The notes: generated by a model not told the origin, from the sequence alone. 64,000 nucleotides of DNA from Olivibacter oleidegradans (GCF_042432805.1 NZ_JBHLWO010000002.1:868001-932000); one strand, 5' to 3'; positions 44,364 through 53,765 are shown, counted from the first letter of the stretch. Program-made: numbers and translations.

Positions 44364-45308
44364 CTATTGTTGTTGCTGGTTTCCCATCAAGTTGGTATCT
44401 TCATAGCCGGCTATAAACAGGGGATCGCGTCTTTTTACTGCGTTCGTTTGCTCGAATAGCTTTCCGTCTTCATAGTGAATGGATACACGAACGGAAAGCG
44501 ATTGATGGCAATTACCACGGAAAGTACCTTTAACCGGTGAGCAATCTTTGAAGTTTCTTCCTATTGCTAATTTAACGTGATAATTGGTTACCCATGTGTT
44601 ATTGGTTGGGTCAATACCGGCCCATCCAAACTGTGGTATATAAGCTTCAACCCAAGCATGGGTTGCACCTTCACCGCGCATCCCGGTTTTGTTTGGACAG
44701 ATGTAACCACTTACATATCGGGAAGGGATCTTTAAAGTTCTTAAGATTTGAAGCATTACGTGCGCAAAATCTTGACAAACGCCTGCTTTGTGCTGTAATA
44801 TTTCGTCTACAGTCGTCTCAATGTCCGTAATACCCTGAACATATTTGAAATGTTTAAAAATGTAACTGCTGCATCGTTCGATGGTTTCAGCAACACTTAA
44901 ACCTTCGTTTGTCAATTTAATTACAATCCCGTCGATAAGGTGTTGATTCCGTATTTTTTCCGGTTTTGTCAGTTCAATTAAATTCAAATTGTTAGTTGTT
45001 TCATGATGGAGTTGTTCAAAACCGCTATGAAAATTTACCTGAATTAGATTCGATGAAGTGGTGCGAACTGTTAACTGATTTTCGATAATAAGCTCCTGAT
45101 GCGGATGTAGGATTGAAAAAGTAGCGACTTTATTTTTCCAATAATCTGTATAAATATGAAGGATCGGGGAGAAGCTGATGTTGAGTTCTTGATTCAACAG
45201 CTCTTGCTCTTTGCAGATGAAAGGAAAGATCCGTATCTCATTAATGCTCTCAATAACCGGATTTTCGTAGGTGTACCTGGTGATATGGGAAATGGTGTAT
45301 ATTGCCAT
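44364..45308 (-). CDS. Transglutaminase-like cysteine protease family protein
   Basis: The 314-residue protein has an N-terminal beta domain (YTISHITRYTYENPVIESINEIRIFP) common to bacterial transglutaminase-like proteins, then the catalytic core. AGVCQDFAHVMLQILRTLKIPSRYVSGYI carries the Cys, ATHAWVEAYIPQFGWAGIDPTNN the His and Asp. It is the third gene of an operon with an alpha-E and a circularly permuted ATP-grasp protein. Comparative genomics proposed that such sets make and cleave a peptide-like conjugate. A peptidase or amide-bond-modifying role fits the fold. Confidence 0.92.
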   Translation of the reverse strand: MAIYTISHITRYTYENPVIESINEIRIFPFICKEQELLNQELNISFSPILHIYTDYWKNKVATFSILHPHQELIIENQLTVRTTSSNLIQVNFHSGFEQLHHETTNNLNLIELTKPEKIRNQHLIDGIVIKLTNEGLSVAETIERCSSYIFKHFKYVQGITDIETTVDEILQHKAGVCQDFAHVMLQILRTLKIPSRYVSGYICPNKTGMRGEGATHAWVEAYIPQFGWAGIDPTNNTWVTNYHVKLAIGRNFKDCSPVKGTFRGNCHQSLSVRVSIHYEDGKLFEQTNAVKRRDPLFIAGYEDTNLMGNQQQQ

Positions 45309-45318
45309 GATGAATCTT

Positions 45319-46254
45319 TTAATAGGAAAAAAATAACAGTTTGAGTTTGGCGTTGAAGTCTTGTAGCTTACGTTTAAGCTCTAAGAAGAAAGATTGGATA
45401 TCCGTGGATGGTAGCGATGCGGGATCCATAAAGCGTATGCGACTGTGAATTCGCCCGAAACTTCGTAACAGTTCAGGTACTTCAGGATTGGTGTTTTCCT
45501 TCACAAGTACGGCTAACGATCGTTCAATCTGATTTAGGCAATACAATACCGAATGTGGAAAATCCGCATTAAAGATGACCTGATGGAGAATTTGTTGATT
45601 GTGTTTGGTGCTTCGATAGGTTTTTAGATATGCTTCATAACCCGCAAGAGATAAGAGGAGAAATCTCCAACTGGTGATATCAAGTTCCTTGTATAAATCG
45701 TAGTTATGAAGCGCACATTGTTTATCGGTTAATATAAGAGTTTCGATTCCTCTTTCAACAAATTTGCCGAGCTTCATGACGTTCCATCCGATTCCTCTTT
45801 GCATCGTTACATCTGCAACACCTGCATACATCATGCTGTGCTTTAAAAATAAATCGATAATCTCCAACGCGTCTGCACTAGCAAGTTTTAGTTTTACGAA
45901 AGGCCGGTTGATAAGATGATAAATGGAATTAACTTCTTCCCAAACTTCTCGAGTAATATGGTCTTGTATACCACGGGCATTTTCACGTGCTTTTTGAATG
46001 ATGTTCTTCGCGGAATTTTCGTTGTTGTTATCTAACAGCAAATAATGAAGTGCCGCATAGGTGTCGTTTTCAAATACCTGAGCCTTATCCTCCGGTAAAT
46101 CAGTATATACCTGCAAAATCGGTTTCCATGTTCCACTGTTGATGTTCTTATCTAAAGAATAGATATAATGAGTTCTGGCAACACGAAGCATTTCTTCAAC
46201 GCGCTCCATATATCTACTTAACCAGAATAATGAATCTGCAATGCGACTTAACAT
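45319..46254 (-). CDS. Alpha-E domain-containing protein
   Basis: The 311-residue, all-helical protein begins MLSRIADSLFWLSRYMERVEEMLRVARTHY, the standard alpha-E start. It continues with RENARGIQDHITREVWEEVNSIYHLI and GWNVMKLGKFVERGIETLILTD. The family has no known enzymatic activity and always accompanies ATP-grasp and transglutaminase genes. It lies 10 bp upstream of the transglutaminase gene and 13 bp downstream of the ATP-grasp gene. Confidence 0.93.
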   Translation of the reverse strand: MLSRIADSLFWLSRYMERVEEMLRVARTHYIYSLDKNINSGTWKPILQVYTDLPEDKAQVFENDTYAALHYLLLDNNNENSAKNIIQKARENARGIQDHITREVWEEVNSIYHLINRPFVKLKLASADALEIIDLFLKHSMMYAGVADVTMQRGIGWNVMKLGKFVERGIETLILTDKQCALHNYDLYKELDITSWRFLLLSLAGYEAYLKTYRSTKHNQQILHQVIFNADFPHSVLYCLNQIERSLAVLVKENTNPEVPELLRSFGRIHSRIRFMDPASLPSTDIQSFFLELKRKLQDFNAKLKLLFFSY

Positions 46255-46267
46255 ATCGGATGATTAA

Positions 46268-47713
46268 TTAGTCAATAATCCACGTGTCTTTACTACCTCC
46301 ACCTTGCGACGAATTTACAACAAGCGACCCTTCCGTTAAGGCAACGCGAGTCAAGCCTCCGGGAACTAATTTGATTCCCTGTGGACCGTATAAGGCATAA
46401 GGGCGAAGGTCGACATGGCGAGGTTGAATCTTGCCATTAATAAAACATGGAACCGTACTTAATTGAATAATGGGCTGGGCAACATAATTGCGGGGATTTT
46501 TTTCAATCTCGCTTTTGGCTTTTAGCCATTCTCGTTCGCTGATCGCGTTTCCCATAATCATACCATAGCCGCCCGATTGATTGGTGTTTTTTATAACGAG
46601 GTTATCTATATTTGAAATAGCATATTTAAGCACTTCCGGATCACTGAGCTGATAGGTAGGAATGTTGTTTAATATCGGCTCTTCATTCAGGTAATATTTA
46701 ATCATTTCGGGGACATAAGCATATACTGCTTTGTCGTCGGCTACGCCGTTTCCCACTGCATTGACGATAGCCACATTGCCTTTCCGGTAAGTACTCAGTA
46801 AACCAGGCACGCCAAGTAAGCTGTCTTGCTTGAATACGAGTGGGTCCAAAAACTCGTCATCCACTCTTCGATAGATGACATTTACCTGTTTAAGACCTTT
46901 GGTCGTTTTCGTGTATACTTTATGATTATCGACTACCAAATCCCGGCCTTCTACAAGATCAACGCCCATTTGTTTTGCCAGGAAGGTGTGTTCGTAATAA
47001 GCCGAATTAAAAATCCCAGGTGTTAATATAACTATATATGGATCAGATACTTGAGAAGAAATCAAGTTAAGTAAAACTTCATGTAAGAGCGTAGGGTAGT
47101 GGGTAACGCTCCGAACATTCGATGAGGATAAAATATCAGGAAAAATTCGCTTCGTTACTTCACGGTTTTCTAACATGTAGCTCACCCCGGAAGGCGTACG
47201 AAGATTGTCTTCCAATACATAAAATTTGCCATCGCTTCCGCGTATCAAATCGATCCCGGAAATGTGAACATAGATATCGTAAGGGACCCTGATACCGTAA
47301 GCTTCTCTGGTATAATGTGGGCAACTGGCAATTAGCTCCGCAGGAACGATACCGTCACGTAATATCTGTTGTTCATGATAAATATCCTTTAGAAATAGAT
47401 TTAGCACTTTTAAACGCTGAATAATGCCCTTTTCAATTTCTTCCCATTCAGCACCCGTGATAATCCTGGGGATAATATCAAAAGGAAAGATGCGCTCAAT
47501 TCCTTCATTATTGTTGTAAACTGTAAAAGTAATGCCTTGATTTAAGAACAATTCTCCCGCTAAACGATGCCGATTGCTCATGCTATCCACGTCAAGGTTT
47601 TTAAGCATCGAGAAAACATGACTATATTGATGACGGATGTTTTTAGAGTCATACATCTCATCCCAAGTATTTTCATGATACACATATTCGTTCAGAAAAT
47701 GATCATTTGACAT
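46268..47713 (-). CDS. Circularly permuted type 2 ATP-grasp protein
   Basis: The 481-residue protein matches the CP_ATPgrasp type 2 family: HRLAGELFLNQGITFTVYNNNEGIERIFPFDIIPRII, GIVPAELIASCPHYTREAYGIRVP, VYRRVDDEFLDPLVF-like RRVDDEFLDPL, KGNVAIVNAVGNGVADDKAVYAYVPEMI, IKNTNQSGGYGM and LSTVPCFINGKIQPRHVDLRPYAL. It probably catalyses ATP-driven amide ligation. It is the first gene of the three-gene operon, and an unusually AT-rich upstream region may hold its promoter. Confidence 0.93.
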   Translation of the reverse strand: MSNDHFLNEYVYHENTWDEMYDSKNIRHQYSHVFSMLKNLDVDSMSNRHRLAGELFLNQGITFTVYNNNEGIERIFPFDIIPRIITGAEWEEIEKGIIQRLKVLNLFLKDIYHEQQILRDGIVPAELIASCPHYTREAYGIRVPYDIYVHISGIDLIRGSDGKFYVLEDNLRTPSGVSYMLENREVTKRIFPDILSSSNVRSVTHYPTLLHEVLLNLISSQVSDPYIVILTPGIFNSAYYEHTFLAKQMGVDLVEGRDLVVDNHKVYTKTTKGLKQVNVIYRRVDDEFLDPLVFKQDSLLGVPGLLSTYRKGNVAIVNAVGNGVADDKAVYAYVPEMIKYYLNEEPILNNIPTYQLSDPEVLKYAISNIDNLVIKNTNQSGGYGMIMGNAISEREWLKAKSEIEKNPRNYVAQPIIQLSTVPCFINGKIQPRHVDLRPYALYGPQGIKLVPGGLTRVALTEGSLVVNSSQGGGSKDTWIID

Positions 47714-48351
47714 ATATTCTTATTTTTTGCTAATTTTAAGCAAATAAAATCGCATTTGCAATAAAAATATATCAATATAAGCCGAAAAAAATTGAAATAA
47801 TTTAAAAATATCATTTTTCTTACGTTTTTCATTTAAAAATTAAACTAAAAAATATGTGAAAAAAGCAAATACACATACAGAATTGATATTGTATTGTTTT
47901 ACTTATTAAAATCATTAAAACATAATAGATAATAATAAAATATTTCTACTGTATCACATTATTTTGGCATAAAAGCAGTTATACATTTTATTTAAGCAAT
48001 ATAAAATATGCACAAAATAATAAAAATGCTTTTATAGTAGGAATTTTAGTTGTATCTGGTATGTGAGGAATAGTAACTGCCTGCAATTTATGATATATTT
48101 ATCGGCCTGATTTTCCGACCACACTTCATAAGTAATCACAGATTTTTGTAAGGTTATCAACAGCTTTATTTGTTAGCACATATTTAGCCATTTCTCTTTA
48201 TCAGAGTAAACATTAAAAGGCAAACTATTTTATCTTATAATTTATATTATGTTAAATAAAAAGTTTTCCCCTCGCCCCATATTAACATATGGTTGATATT
48301 TTGTAACTTTGGCCTTAGTTAAACTAATCTTCTATATTTTCACAGATTCCT
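47714..48351. other. Very AT-rich divergent intergenic region (about 640 bp)
   Basis: The region between the divergent ATP-grasp gene and the small conserved protein is mostly A/T, with long A and T tracts. It contains no word-repeat families and no open frame worth reporting. One DnaA-box-like nonamer (TTATCAACA at 48154-48162) is present, and TAACTTTG (48304-48311) is a -7-like element for the next gene without a clear -33 partner. It may be a regulatory region or an acquired fragment. Confidence 0.35.
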
Positions 48352-48600
48352 ATGAGAGCAATTGCCGAGCTTCCGCATAAAGAATGCAAAATCAGCATCT
48401 TTTCCATGAATCAAAAGTTTATTATTAAATTTGAGCAAGGTTCTCTTGAACAAGTTTACAAGATTACTGAAATGGATGTTACGGACGGCGTAAACGGTGT
48501 TTTTCAAATACTGGACGAAGAATTTGTGCAGGCTATCGTTGCACGCTTTGCTACTATGCGTGCAGATTTTAAAAAGGCTTATGAACGTCATGAATATTAG
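48352..48600 (+). CDS. Small conserved protein of unknown function
   Basis: The 82-residue protein begins MRAIAELPHKECKISIFSMNQKFIIKFEQG, continues with a YKITEMDVTDGVNGV strand-rich stretch and ends in a helix (EEFVQAIVARFATMRADFKKAYE). I recognise this layout as a conserved small Bacteroidota family, but no function is known. It has no signal peptide. The upstream TAACTTTG element and a clean open frame support it as a real gene. Confidence 0.75.
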   Translation: MRAIAELPHKECKISIFSMNQKFIIKFEQGSLEQVYKITEMDVTDGVNGVFQILDEEFVQAIVARFATMRADFKKAYERHEY

Positions 48601-48992
48601 CTATAAACGATAAGCTATATTTTGTGACTCTCTGTAGGATTTTCTTCTTGATCGCCTCAGATCATCCTTTCTGCTCCTATCCTTCCTCAATTTCTTCTTT
48701 TCTTTACTATGTCAAATTCATTAATAAGCAGCTTGTTATGATTTGTTTTTGATCGAAACCGAATTATATTTTGCTTTCTTTGCGATCAAGGGCTAACATC
48801 TCGATCTTTACGGTATCAACTCTTTATATAAAAGACGTTAAATATATTATTTTCAGGTAAATATAGTTGTAAATAAAATATTATTTGGTGATCAAATAGA
48901 TCTAGTACTAATTTTGTAGGCCTATTTATAAGCTATAAGCCATATGCTCTAAGCCGTAAGCTTATGGTCTACTCAACTATTCTACTACTCAA
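48601..48992. other. Convergent gap without genes
   Basis: The gap of about 390 bp holds a pyrimidine-rich stretch (48630-48705), an AT-rich part, then the word families ATAAGCTATAAGCC (48929-48942), CTCTAAGCCGTAAGC (48948-48962) and TACTCAACTATTC (48970-48982), directly before the sirtuin stop. No RNA gene was recognised. Confidence 0.45.
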
Positions 48993-49685
48993 CTATTTAA
49001 CCACACTGAGCAATTGATCGACCACCTTCGGGACACCGATACTAGCTTTCGCTGCAACACTTTGAATTTCTGAATCCACTCGATTAAGTTGATGAGCCTC
49101 GGGATCGATTAAAATCTTTTGTGCATAATGAGGCGGGAAATTTATCAGACCTGCCGCCGGGTATACTTGTAGCGACGTACCTATAATCAGGAGGATATCA
49201 GCCTTTCGGCATTCATCAATAGCCGTTTGCATCATTGGAACGGGTTCGCCAAACCAAACGACATGAGGTCTTAGTTGGGAACCCCTGGCGCAACGGTCCC
49301 CCATTTTTATCTCTGTTCCCTGTATGTCATAAATCAATAATGGATCAAGAGAAGATTGTGCTTTTGTGATTATTCCATGGAGATGGATAACATGTTTTGA
49401 TCCTGCCCGCTCATGCAGGTCATCAATGTTCTGGGTAATTATGGTGACCTGAAATTTGCTTTCTAATTTGACAAGGGCTTGATGAGCCGCATTGGGTTGT
49501 GCATCCAGCACGGCTTTTCTCCTGATATTATAAAAATGTTGTACTAATTCGGGGTCTTTTCGCCAAGCTTCGGGAGTAGCGACGTCTTCTACTTTATATC
49601 CTTCCCATAAACCATCCTCACCGCGAAAGGTCTTCAATCCACTTTCCGCCGATATACCTGCTCCCGTGAATACGACAACCTTCAT
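48993..49685 (-). CDS. cobB: SIR2-family NAD-dependent protein deacylase (CobB-like)
   Basis: The 230-residue protein shows VVFTGAGISAESGLKTFR (NAD binding), TQNIDDLHERAG, catalytic His in HLHG (H103), RPHVVWFGE and the GTSLQVYPAAGL site. Y52 and R55 in FYNIRR match the YxxR pair that confers desuccinylase or demalonylase activity in CobB/SIRT5. The usual four zinc cysteines are missing; only one Cys remains near residue 132. It ends a pair with the DUF6580 gene 6 bp upstream. Confidence 0.92.
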   Translation of the reverse strand: MKVVVFTGAGISAESGLKTFRGEDGLWEGYKVEDVATPEAWRKDPELVQHFYNIRRKAVLDAQPNAAHQALVKLESKFQVTIITQNIDDLHERAGSKHVIHLHGIITKAQSSLDPLLIYDIQGTEIKMGDRCARGSQLRPHVVWFGEPVPMMQTAIDECRKADILLIIGTSLQVYPAAGLINFPPHYAQKILIDPEAHQLNRVDSEIQSVAAKASIGVPKVVDQLLSVVK

Positions 49686-49691
49686 GCCTGA

Positions 49692-50297
49692 TTATTTGTA
49701 GTTTGGCTTGCTTATGCTTAGTTCATGAGGTACGGCAAGAAGAGGGAAATGCTTTTTCGCCCATTCAAATCCTCCGTAGAGAATAATTCCATAAGCTAAA
49801 TTGCCCAGCAATAGATTCTTTTCAAATGGAATGGCTTTAATGTAACAGTCGGTAAAGCCCTGGGCGTTTAAGGGATATATTTGACCACTTATCCAGACAC
49901 CAAAATTAGTGACAATCCAATGGATTAACACCGAAGCTATGGTCGCTCCGAAAACACGCAAGGTCGTCACTTTTTTTATTAGGCTACCAACAAATACCAT
50001 AAGTGCGAAAGCAATATACACGTACACAATGCCCTCATAAAATAAAGTGATTTTTCCGTAATAACCGTAATTAACGATGATATCGGAAATAAAAAGTGTT
50101 AACAGGGGTGTAAAATAAGCAGCCCACCTATTGCGAAAATAAGTTCCTGCAAACAACGCGGTAGCTCCAATGGGTGTGAAATTGGCCCAGTCTCCAAATT
50201 TACCTACATTAAGAATCCGCAAAAGCGCGGTGCTAACGATGATTAAAATGAGCATGGCATTCCGTGTGTTGACTCTGCCGGTTTCGCTTGTGTTCAT
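49692..50297 (-). CDS. DUF6580 family integral membrane protein
   Basis: The 201-residue protein has about five membrane segments and the motif NFTPIGATALFAGTYFRNRWAAYFTPLLTLFISDII, which identifies DUF6580. It resembles substrate-binding (S) components of small-molecule transporters, but a function has not been shown. It is 6 bp upstream of cobB in the same direction, so the two probably share a transcript. A TAAGTTTG element (50316-50323) precedes it. Confidence 0.82.
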   Translation of the reverse strand: MNTSETGRVNTRNAMLILIIVSTALLRILNVGKFGDWANFTPIGATALFAGTYFRNRWAAYFTPLLTLFISDIIVNYGYYGKITLFYEGIVYVYIAFALMVFVGSLIKKVTTLRVFGATIASVLIHWIVTNFGVWISGQIYPLNAQGFTDCYIKAIPFEKNLLLGNLAYGIILYGGFEWAKKHFPLLAVPHELSISKPNYK

Positions 50298-50344
50298 ACT
50301 TGAATTATTTGTCTACAAACTTAACTAAAATGCGTGTTATTTAC

Positions 50345-50475
50345 TAATTTAGTTGATCAAGACGTAGGTGTCAAGTACCAGGATGTAGGTATTAAGATGT
50401 AAGTATCAAGTATCAGACATAGGAAATCTTAGATCTTGTGTCTCTCATCTTATGTCCTATGTCCTATGTCTCTTA
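50345..50475. repeat. Intergenic word-repeat block
   Basis: GACGTAGGTGTCAAGTACC, GATGTAGGTATTAAGATG and GTAAGTATCAAGTATCAG words (50359-50415) are followed by an inverted arrangement of CTTATGTCC/CCTATGTC words (50450-50470). The GACATAGG half-site at 50415 can pair with the latter. Confidence 0.55.
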
Positions 50476-51924
50476 TCACAAATAAACATATCCGATCTTA
50501 AACATGCTCGCATAGTCGTCCGACTGCAAATTTCTCGCTGTTTGTGGAATCTCAATTTGAATATGCTTATCAACAATCTTCCAGCGAAGCTTGACTTTTG
50601 AACCTACCAGGCTTATATCATGTAGTTTGGCGTCCTCTTTTAATGGCAATTCCAATTTAGCGGGTAAGTTCTCCCCTCCCTCTTTGTGTAAAATAAAAGC
50701 ATAAACGGTATTTTCCTCCCTATTTTGTGTAAAAAAAATATTGCCGATTGAATAAGGAGCAATACTATGCGAAGCATAAATGCCTTCTCCGTATTTATTT
50801 ATCCATTTTCCGATCTCCTTTAAACGCTGATAGGCTATAGGATCCCAGTCTCCTTTGGGCCCGGGAGCTATGTTGAGTAGGTAGTTCCCCCCTCTTGATA
50901 CTATTTTTATTAGATTGTGCACGATTTCTCTCGCCGGCTTATATTGATCGTTCGGAACATAGCTGAATGAGTTGCCCATGGTCATGCATGATTCCCAGGG
51001 AATATCGAGCGGCTTGTTGGGGATCGACTGTTCCGGTGTGACATAATTTTCATATTCACCCGGGACAGTTCTATCTACGATAATAATGCCCGGTTGTTTT
51101 TTGCGCGCCATGTTAGCGATTCTTGGCATGTCTATGTCCTGTTCTGTTTTAATGCCTCGTTGCCATTCGACGGTAGTATCTACAGTCGCTAATGGTCGCA
51201 CCCACCCCCCGTCTAACCATAGGATGTCAATTTTACCATAGTCAGTCATTAACTCGCTAATCTGGTTGTAAGTAAAGTCTTTGAATTGCTGCCAGCGATC
51301 CGGATACTTTTTTGGGTCATAGTTGACATTTCTATCTTTTGGCGGGAAATAAGGCCACCAATAATACGGTGTATGCCAATCAGGTTTGGAAAAGTAGGCT
51401 CCTATTTTGAACTGATCTTGTCGAAAAGCGTTAAAAATCTCTTTGGCTACATTGGCACGAGGGTTACCTGAAAAAGGTGATTTGCTATCGGTAATCTTAT
51501 AATTACTTTGCTTTGTGTCAAACATGGCAAAACCATCATGATGCTTGGTGGTGAATACCACGTACTTCATGCCAGCTTCCTTCGCCGCCAGAGCCCATTT
51601 TCCGGGATTGAAGTCAATCGGATTAAACTGTTTCTGTAAATCTTCGTAGGCCTTAACATATTCATAATAATTGGCTGCATGTGGGCCCCGACGTTGCGTC
51701 CACCCTTCGTCTTCGGGACAAAGGCTCCAACTTTCAACAATTCCCCATTGACTATAAGTGCCCCAATGCATAAAAAGGCCAAATTTCAATTCTTGCCATT
51801 CAGACAGGTTTTTCACGACCAATGGATCTTTCGGCTTAATATAATTGGCCGATGTGTTATGTTCCTGGCCGATAGCCTGGGTTCCGAAGTATAAACTCAG
51901 TAACCCCACTAAAAATTTTTTCAT
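50476..51924 (-). CDS. GH29 alpha-L-fucosidase
   Basis: The 482-residue protein has a signal peptide ending AIGQ. The GH29 catalytic barrel shows FGLFMHWGTYSQWG, YVVFTTKHHDGFAMFDTKQS, YFSKPDWH and KIDILWLDGGW with nucleophile D238, then NYLLNIAPGPKGDW. A short C-terminal beta-sandwich follows. It releases L-fucose from glycans in the periplasm. It lies 11 bp downstream of a second GH29 gene. No SusC/SusD pair or transporter adjoins. Confidence 0.94.
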   Translation of the reverse strand: MKKFLVGLLSLYFGTQAIGQEHNTSANYIKPKDPLVVKNLSEWQELKFGLFMHWGTYSQWGIVESWSLCPEDEGWTQRRGPHAANYYEYVKAYEDLQKQFNPIDFNPGKWALAAKEAGMKYVVFTTKHHDGFAMFDTKQSNYKITDSKSPFSGNPRANVAKEIFNAFRQDQFKIGAYFSKPDWHTPYYWWPYFPPKDRNVNYDPKKYPDRWQQFKDFTYNQISELMTDYGKIDILWLDGGWVRPLATVDTTVEWQRGIKTEQDIDMPRIANMARKKQPGIIIVDRTVPGEYENYVTPEQSIPNKPLDIPWESCMTMGNSFSYVPNDQYKPAREIVHNLIKIVSRGGNYLLNIAPGPKGDWDPIAYQRLKEIGKWINKYGEGIYASHSIAPYSIGNIFFTQNREENTVYAFILHKEGGENLPAKLELPLKEDAKLHDISLVGSKVKLRWKIVDKHIQIEIPQTARNLQSDDYASMFKIGYVYL

Positions 51925-51935
51925 ATTATATGATA

Positions 51936-53765
51936 TTACAAGTTATTTTCAATAGCACCAACATTTTCTCGGTAAAGATCTAATGGTCCGTCCAACAACA
52001 GCGCAATAACTGTCATTTGCGGATCTAGACGATCTTCCGGTACGGGTATATAGGTTATCCCCGGTACTTTGCTCCAATATAATTTGTTGTAAATCAGTGG
52101 TGTTAATAAAGTGCCCTCGCCCACAATTCGCGCACGTTGTATTGTGTTTCTAAGTCCTTTAATAGCTATAGGGCCGGTTGGTTTGCCTTCAATAAACAAA
52201 AATAAGGTTTGTTTATCTTCCGATAAAGCACTAAGTCCGGTATAGTGCCCTTCCGGAAGGCCGCTCTTCGCATGGTACAGCGCTTCGGCATGCTTCGTTA
52301 TCCAAGCTTGCAAAGAAGGGTTTTCAGGTAAACGATAATTGTATCCATCTGCTGCTAACTGGCTGTTATCAAAAAGATTATTGCCTGCATTGATGTTGTT
52401 GATAATTGTGTGAATCTGCTGGCCTAAACTTGTTTCAGGGCGTTGTAAATTCTCGTGAGCGATTTTGTTCAGTTGCGGCGTACTAAGCTTCAATGTTTCA
52501 GCAAGTTGAACGGCTACAACAGTAGCATCCTTGTCTTCCGCGGCGGCCGGGATGTCAATAGCTAGTTGTTGCCCCTGTTCTTGGAAAGAAATATTTCCTT
52601 GGTGGCCTAAAATGCACACGGTGTTTACTTTAGACGTTAAGCCATTGATATATATTGTTTTATTGTCCTTTTTCTCGAGAAATAAGTAAATTGTTTTATT
52701 GTCTTTCGATAAAGCGGATTTTCCTATGAAATGACCGTGCGGCAGCCCTTCTCGGGTTCCGTAAATGGCTTCCTCGTTTTTTTGTGTCCACCGACCAAGA
52801 TCTTTCAAAATGGCAATTTGTTCAGTCGGGATACGGCCATCCGCCTGTGGGCCGATATCCAAGAGTAGGTTCCCTCCCATACTAATGCAATCAATCAAGG
52901 TTCGGATAATCATATTCGATGATTTATAATGCCGGTCGTACGGCTGATAACCCCAAGAATCGTTCATGGTATAGCATAATTCCCAATACGGATTGGATGG
53001 TTTAAGCACGGGTACGCCTTGTTCGGGGGTGTCATAATCGCCATGGCCTGTTAATCGTGCATTGACTATAATATTTGGATTGTGTCTTCGAAGATTTGCT
53101 AATATACTTTCAGCTTGCCATTCGCCGGCACTATGCTCCCAATCGCCATCAAACCATAATAAATCTGGGTCGAAGCGATCCGAAAGCTCTTCCAGTTGGC
53201 CCATCATGTAGTTTTGATATCGTTGCCATCGGTTTGGGTCGTCTTTTAAGTTGTATCGCTTTCTGAGGCGAGTGAAGACATCATAATCGTCTTGGCTCCA
53301 GTCGGGCAAAGAAAAATAAATTCCTGATTTGATCTCTTTTCTTTTCAGCGCCTTTAAAAAAGGACTGAGCACGTCACGTTTAGCCGCACCGTGCTTCTCA
53401 ATCGTAATAGCCTTATCAACCTTACTGTCCCATAATGCTACACCATCGTGATGTTTAGAAGTGATAACGGCATACTTAGCACCGCTGAGAGAAATGAGAT
53501 CTACCCACTCTTCCGGCTTGTAGTTTGATGCCGTAAAGCCCTGCAATTGCCGCATATAGGCTTCATGATTTAAATAATTATTGAAAAAAGACCATGATTC
53601 GGAAATACCATTTACCGAATAGATTCCCCAATGGATAAATATACCCAATTTGGCATCCTTAAACCATTCCATTTTTTGCTGATTGGTTGTTTGCTTTTCC
53701 TGCGCAGATGTGGAAAGAAAAAGAAAGCACGCTAAAAGCTTAACGACTATATATTTTATTGGCAT
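51936..53765 (-). CDS. GH29 alpha-L-fucosidase with a duplicated C-terminal module
   Basis: The 609-residue protein has a signal peptide ending STSAQ and a GH29 domain: LGIFIHWGIYSVNGISESW, YAVITSKHHDGVALWDSK, and FDPDLLWFDGDWEH with nucleophile D206. After the catalytic domain, residues about 326-420 and 488-592 are two copies of one beta-sandwich module, each starting W-x2-K-x3-A-x-Y and containing GLPxGHxxGxSALSxD. This makes it longer than the usual about 450-500 residues. It is the first gene of a two-fucosidase operon. Confidence 0.94.
   Translation of the reverse strand: MPIKYIVVKLLACFLFLSTSAQEKQTTNQQKMEWFKDAKLGIFIHWGIYSVNGISESWSFFNNYLNHEAYMRQLQGFTASNYKPEEWVDLISLSGAKYAVITSKHHDGVALWDSKVDKAITIEKHGAAKRDVLSPFLKALKRKEIKSGIYFSLPDWSQDDYDVFTRLRKRYNLKDDPNRWQRYQNYMMGQLEELSDRFDPDLLWFDGDWEHSAGEWQAESILANLRRHNPNIIVNARLTGHGDYDTPEQGVPVLKPSNPYWELCYTMNDSWGYQPYDRHYKSSNMIIRTLIDCISMGGNLLLDIGPQADGRIPTEQIAILKDLGRWTQKNEEAIYGTREGLPHGHFIGKSALSKDNKTIYLFLEKKDNKTIYINGLTSKVNTVCILGHQGNISFQEQGQQLAIDIPAAAEDKDATVVAVQLAETLKLSTPQLNKIAHENLQRPETSLGQQIHTIINNINAGNNLFDNSQLAADGYNYRLPENPSLQAWITKHAEALYHAKSGLPEGHYTGLSALSEDKQTLFLFIEGKPTGPIAIKGLRNTIQRARIVGEGTLLTPLIYNKLYWSKVPGITYIPVPEDRLDPQMTVIALLLDGPLDLYRENVGAIENNL

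Noticed and set aside
48154..48162. DnaA-box-like nonamer suggesting a replication origin
   Set aside because: Only one imperfect box was found, and no dnaA, dnaN or other origin-linked genes are present.
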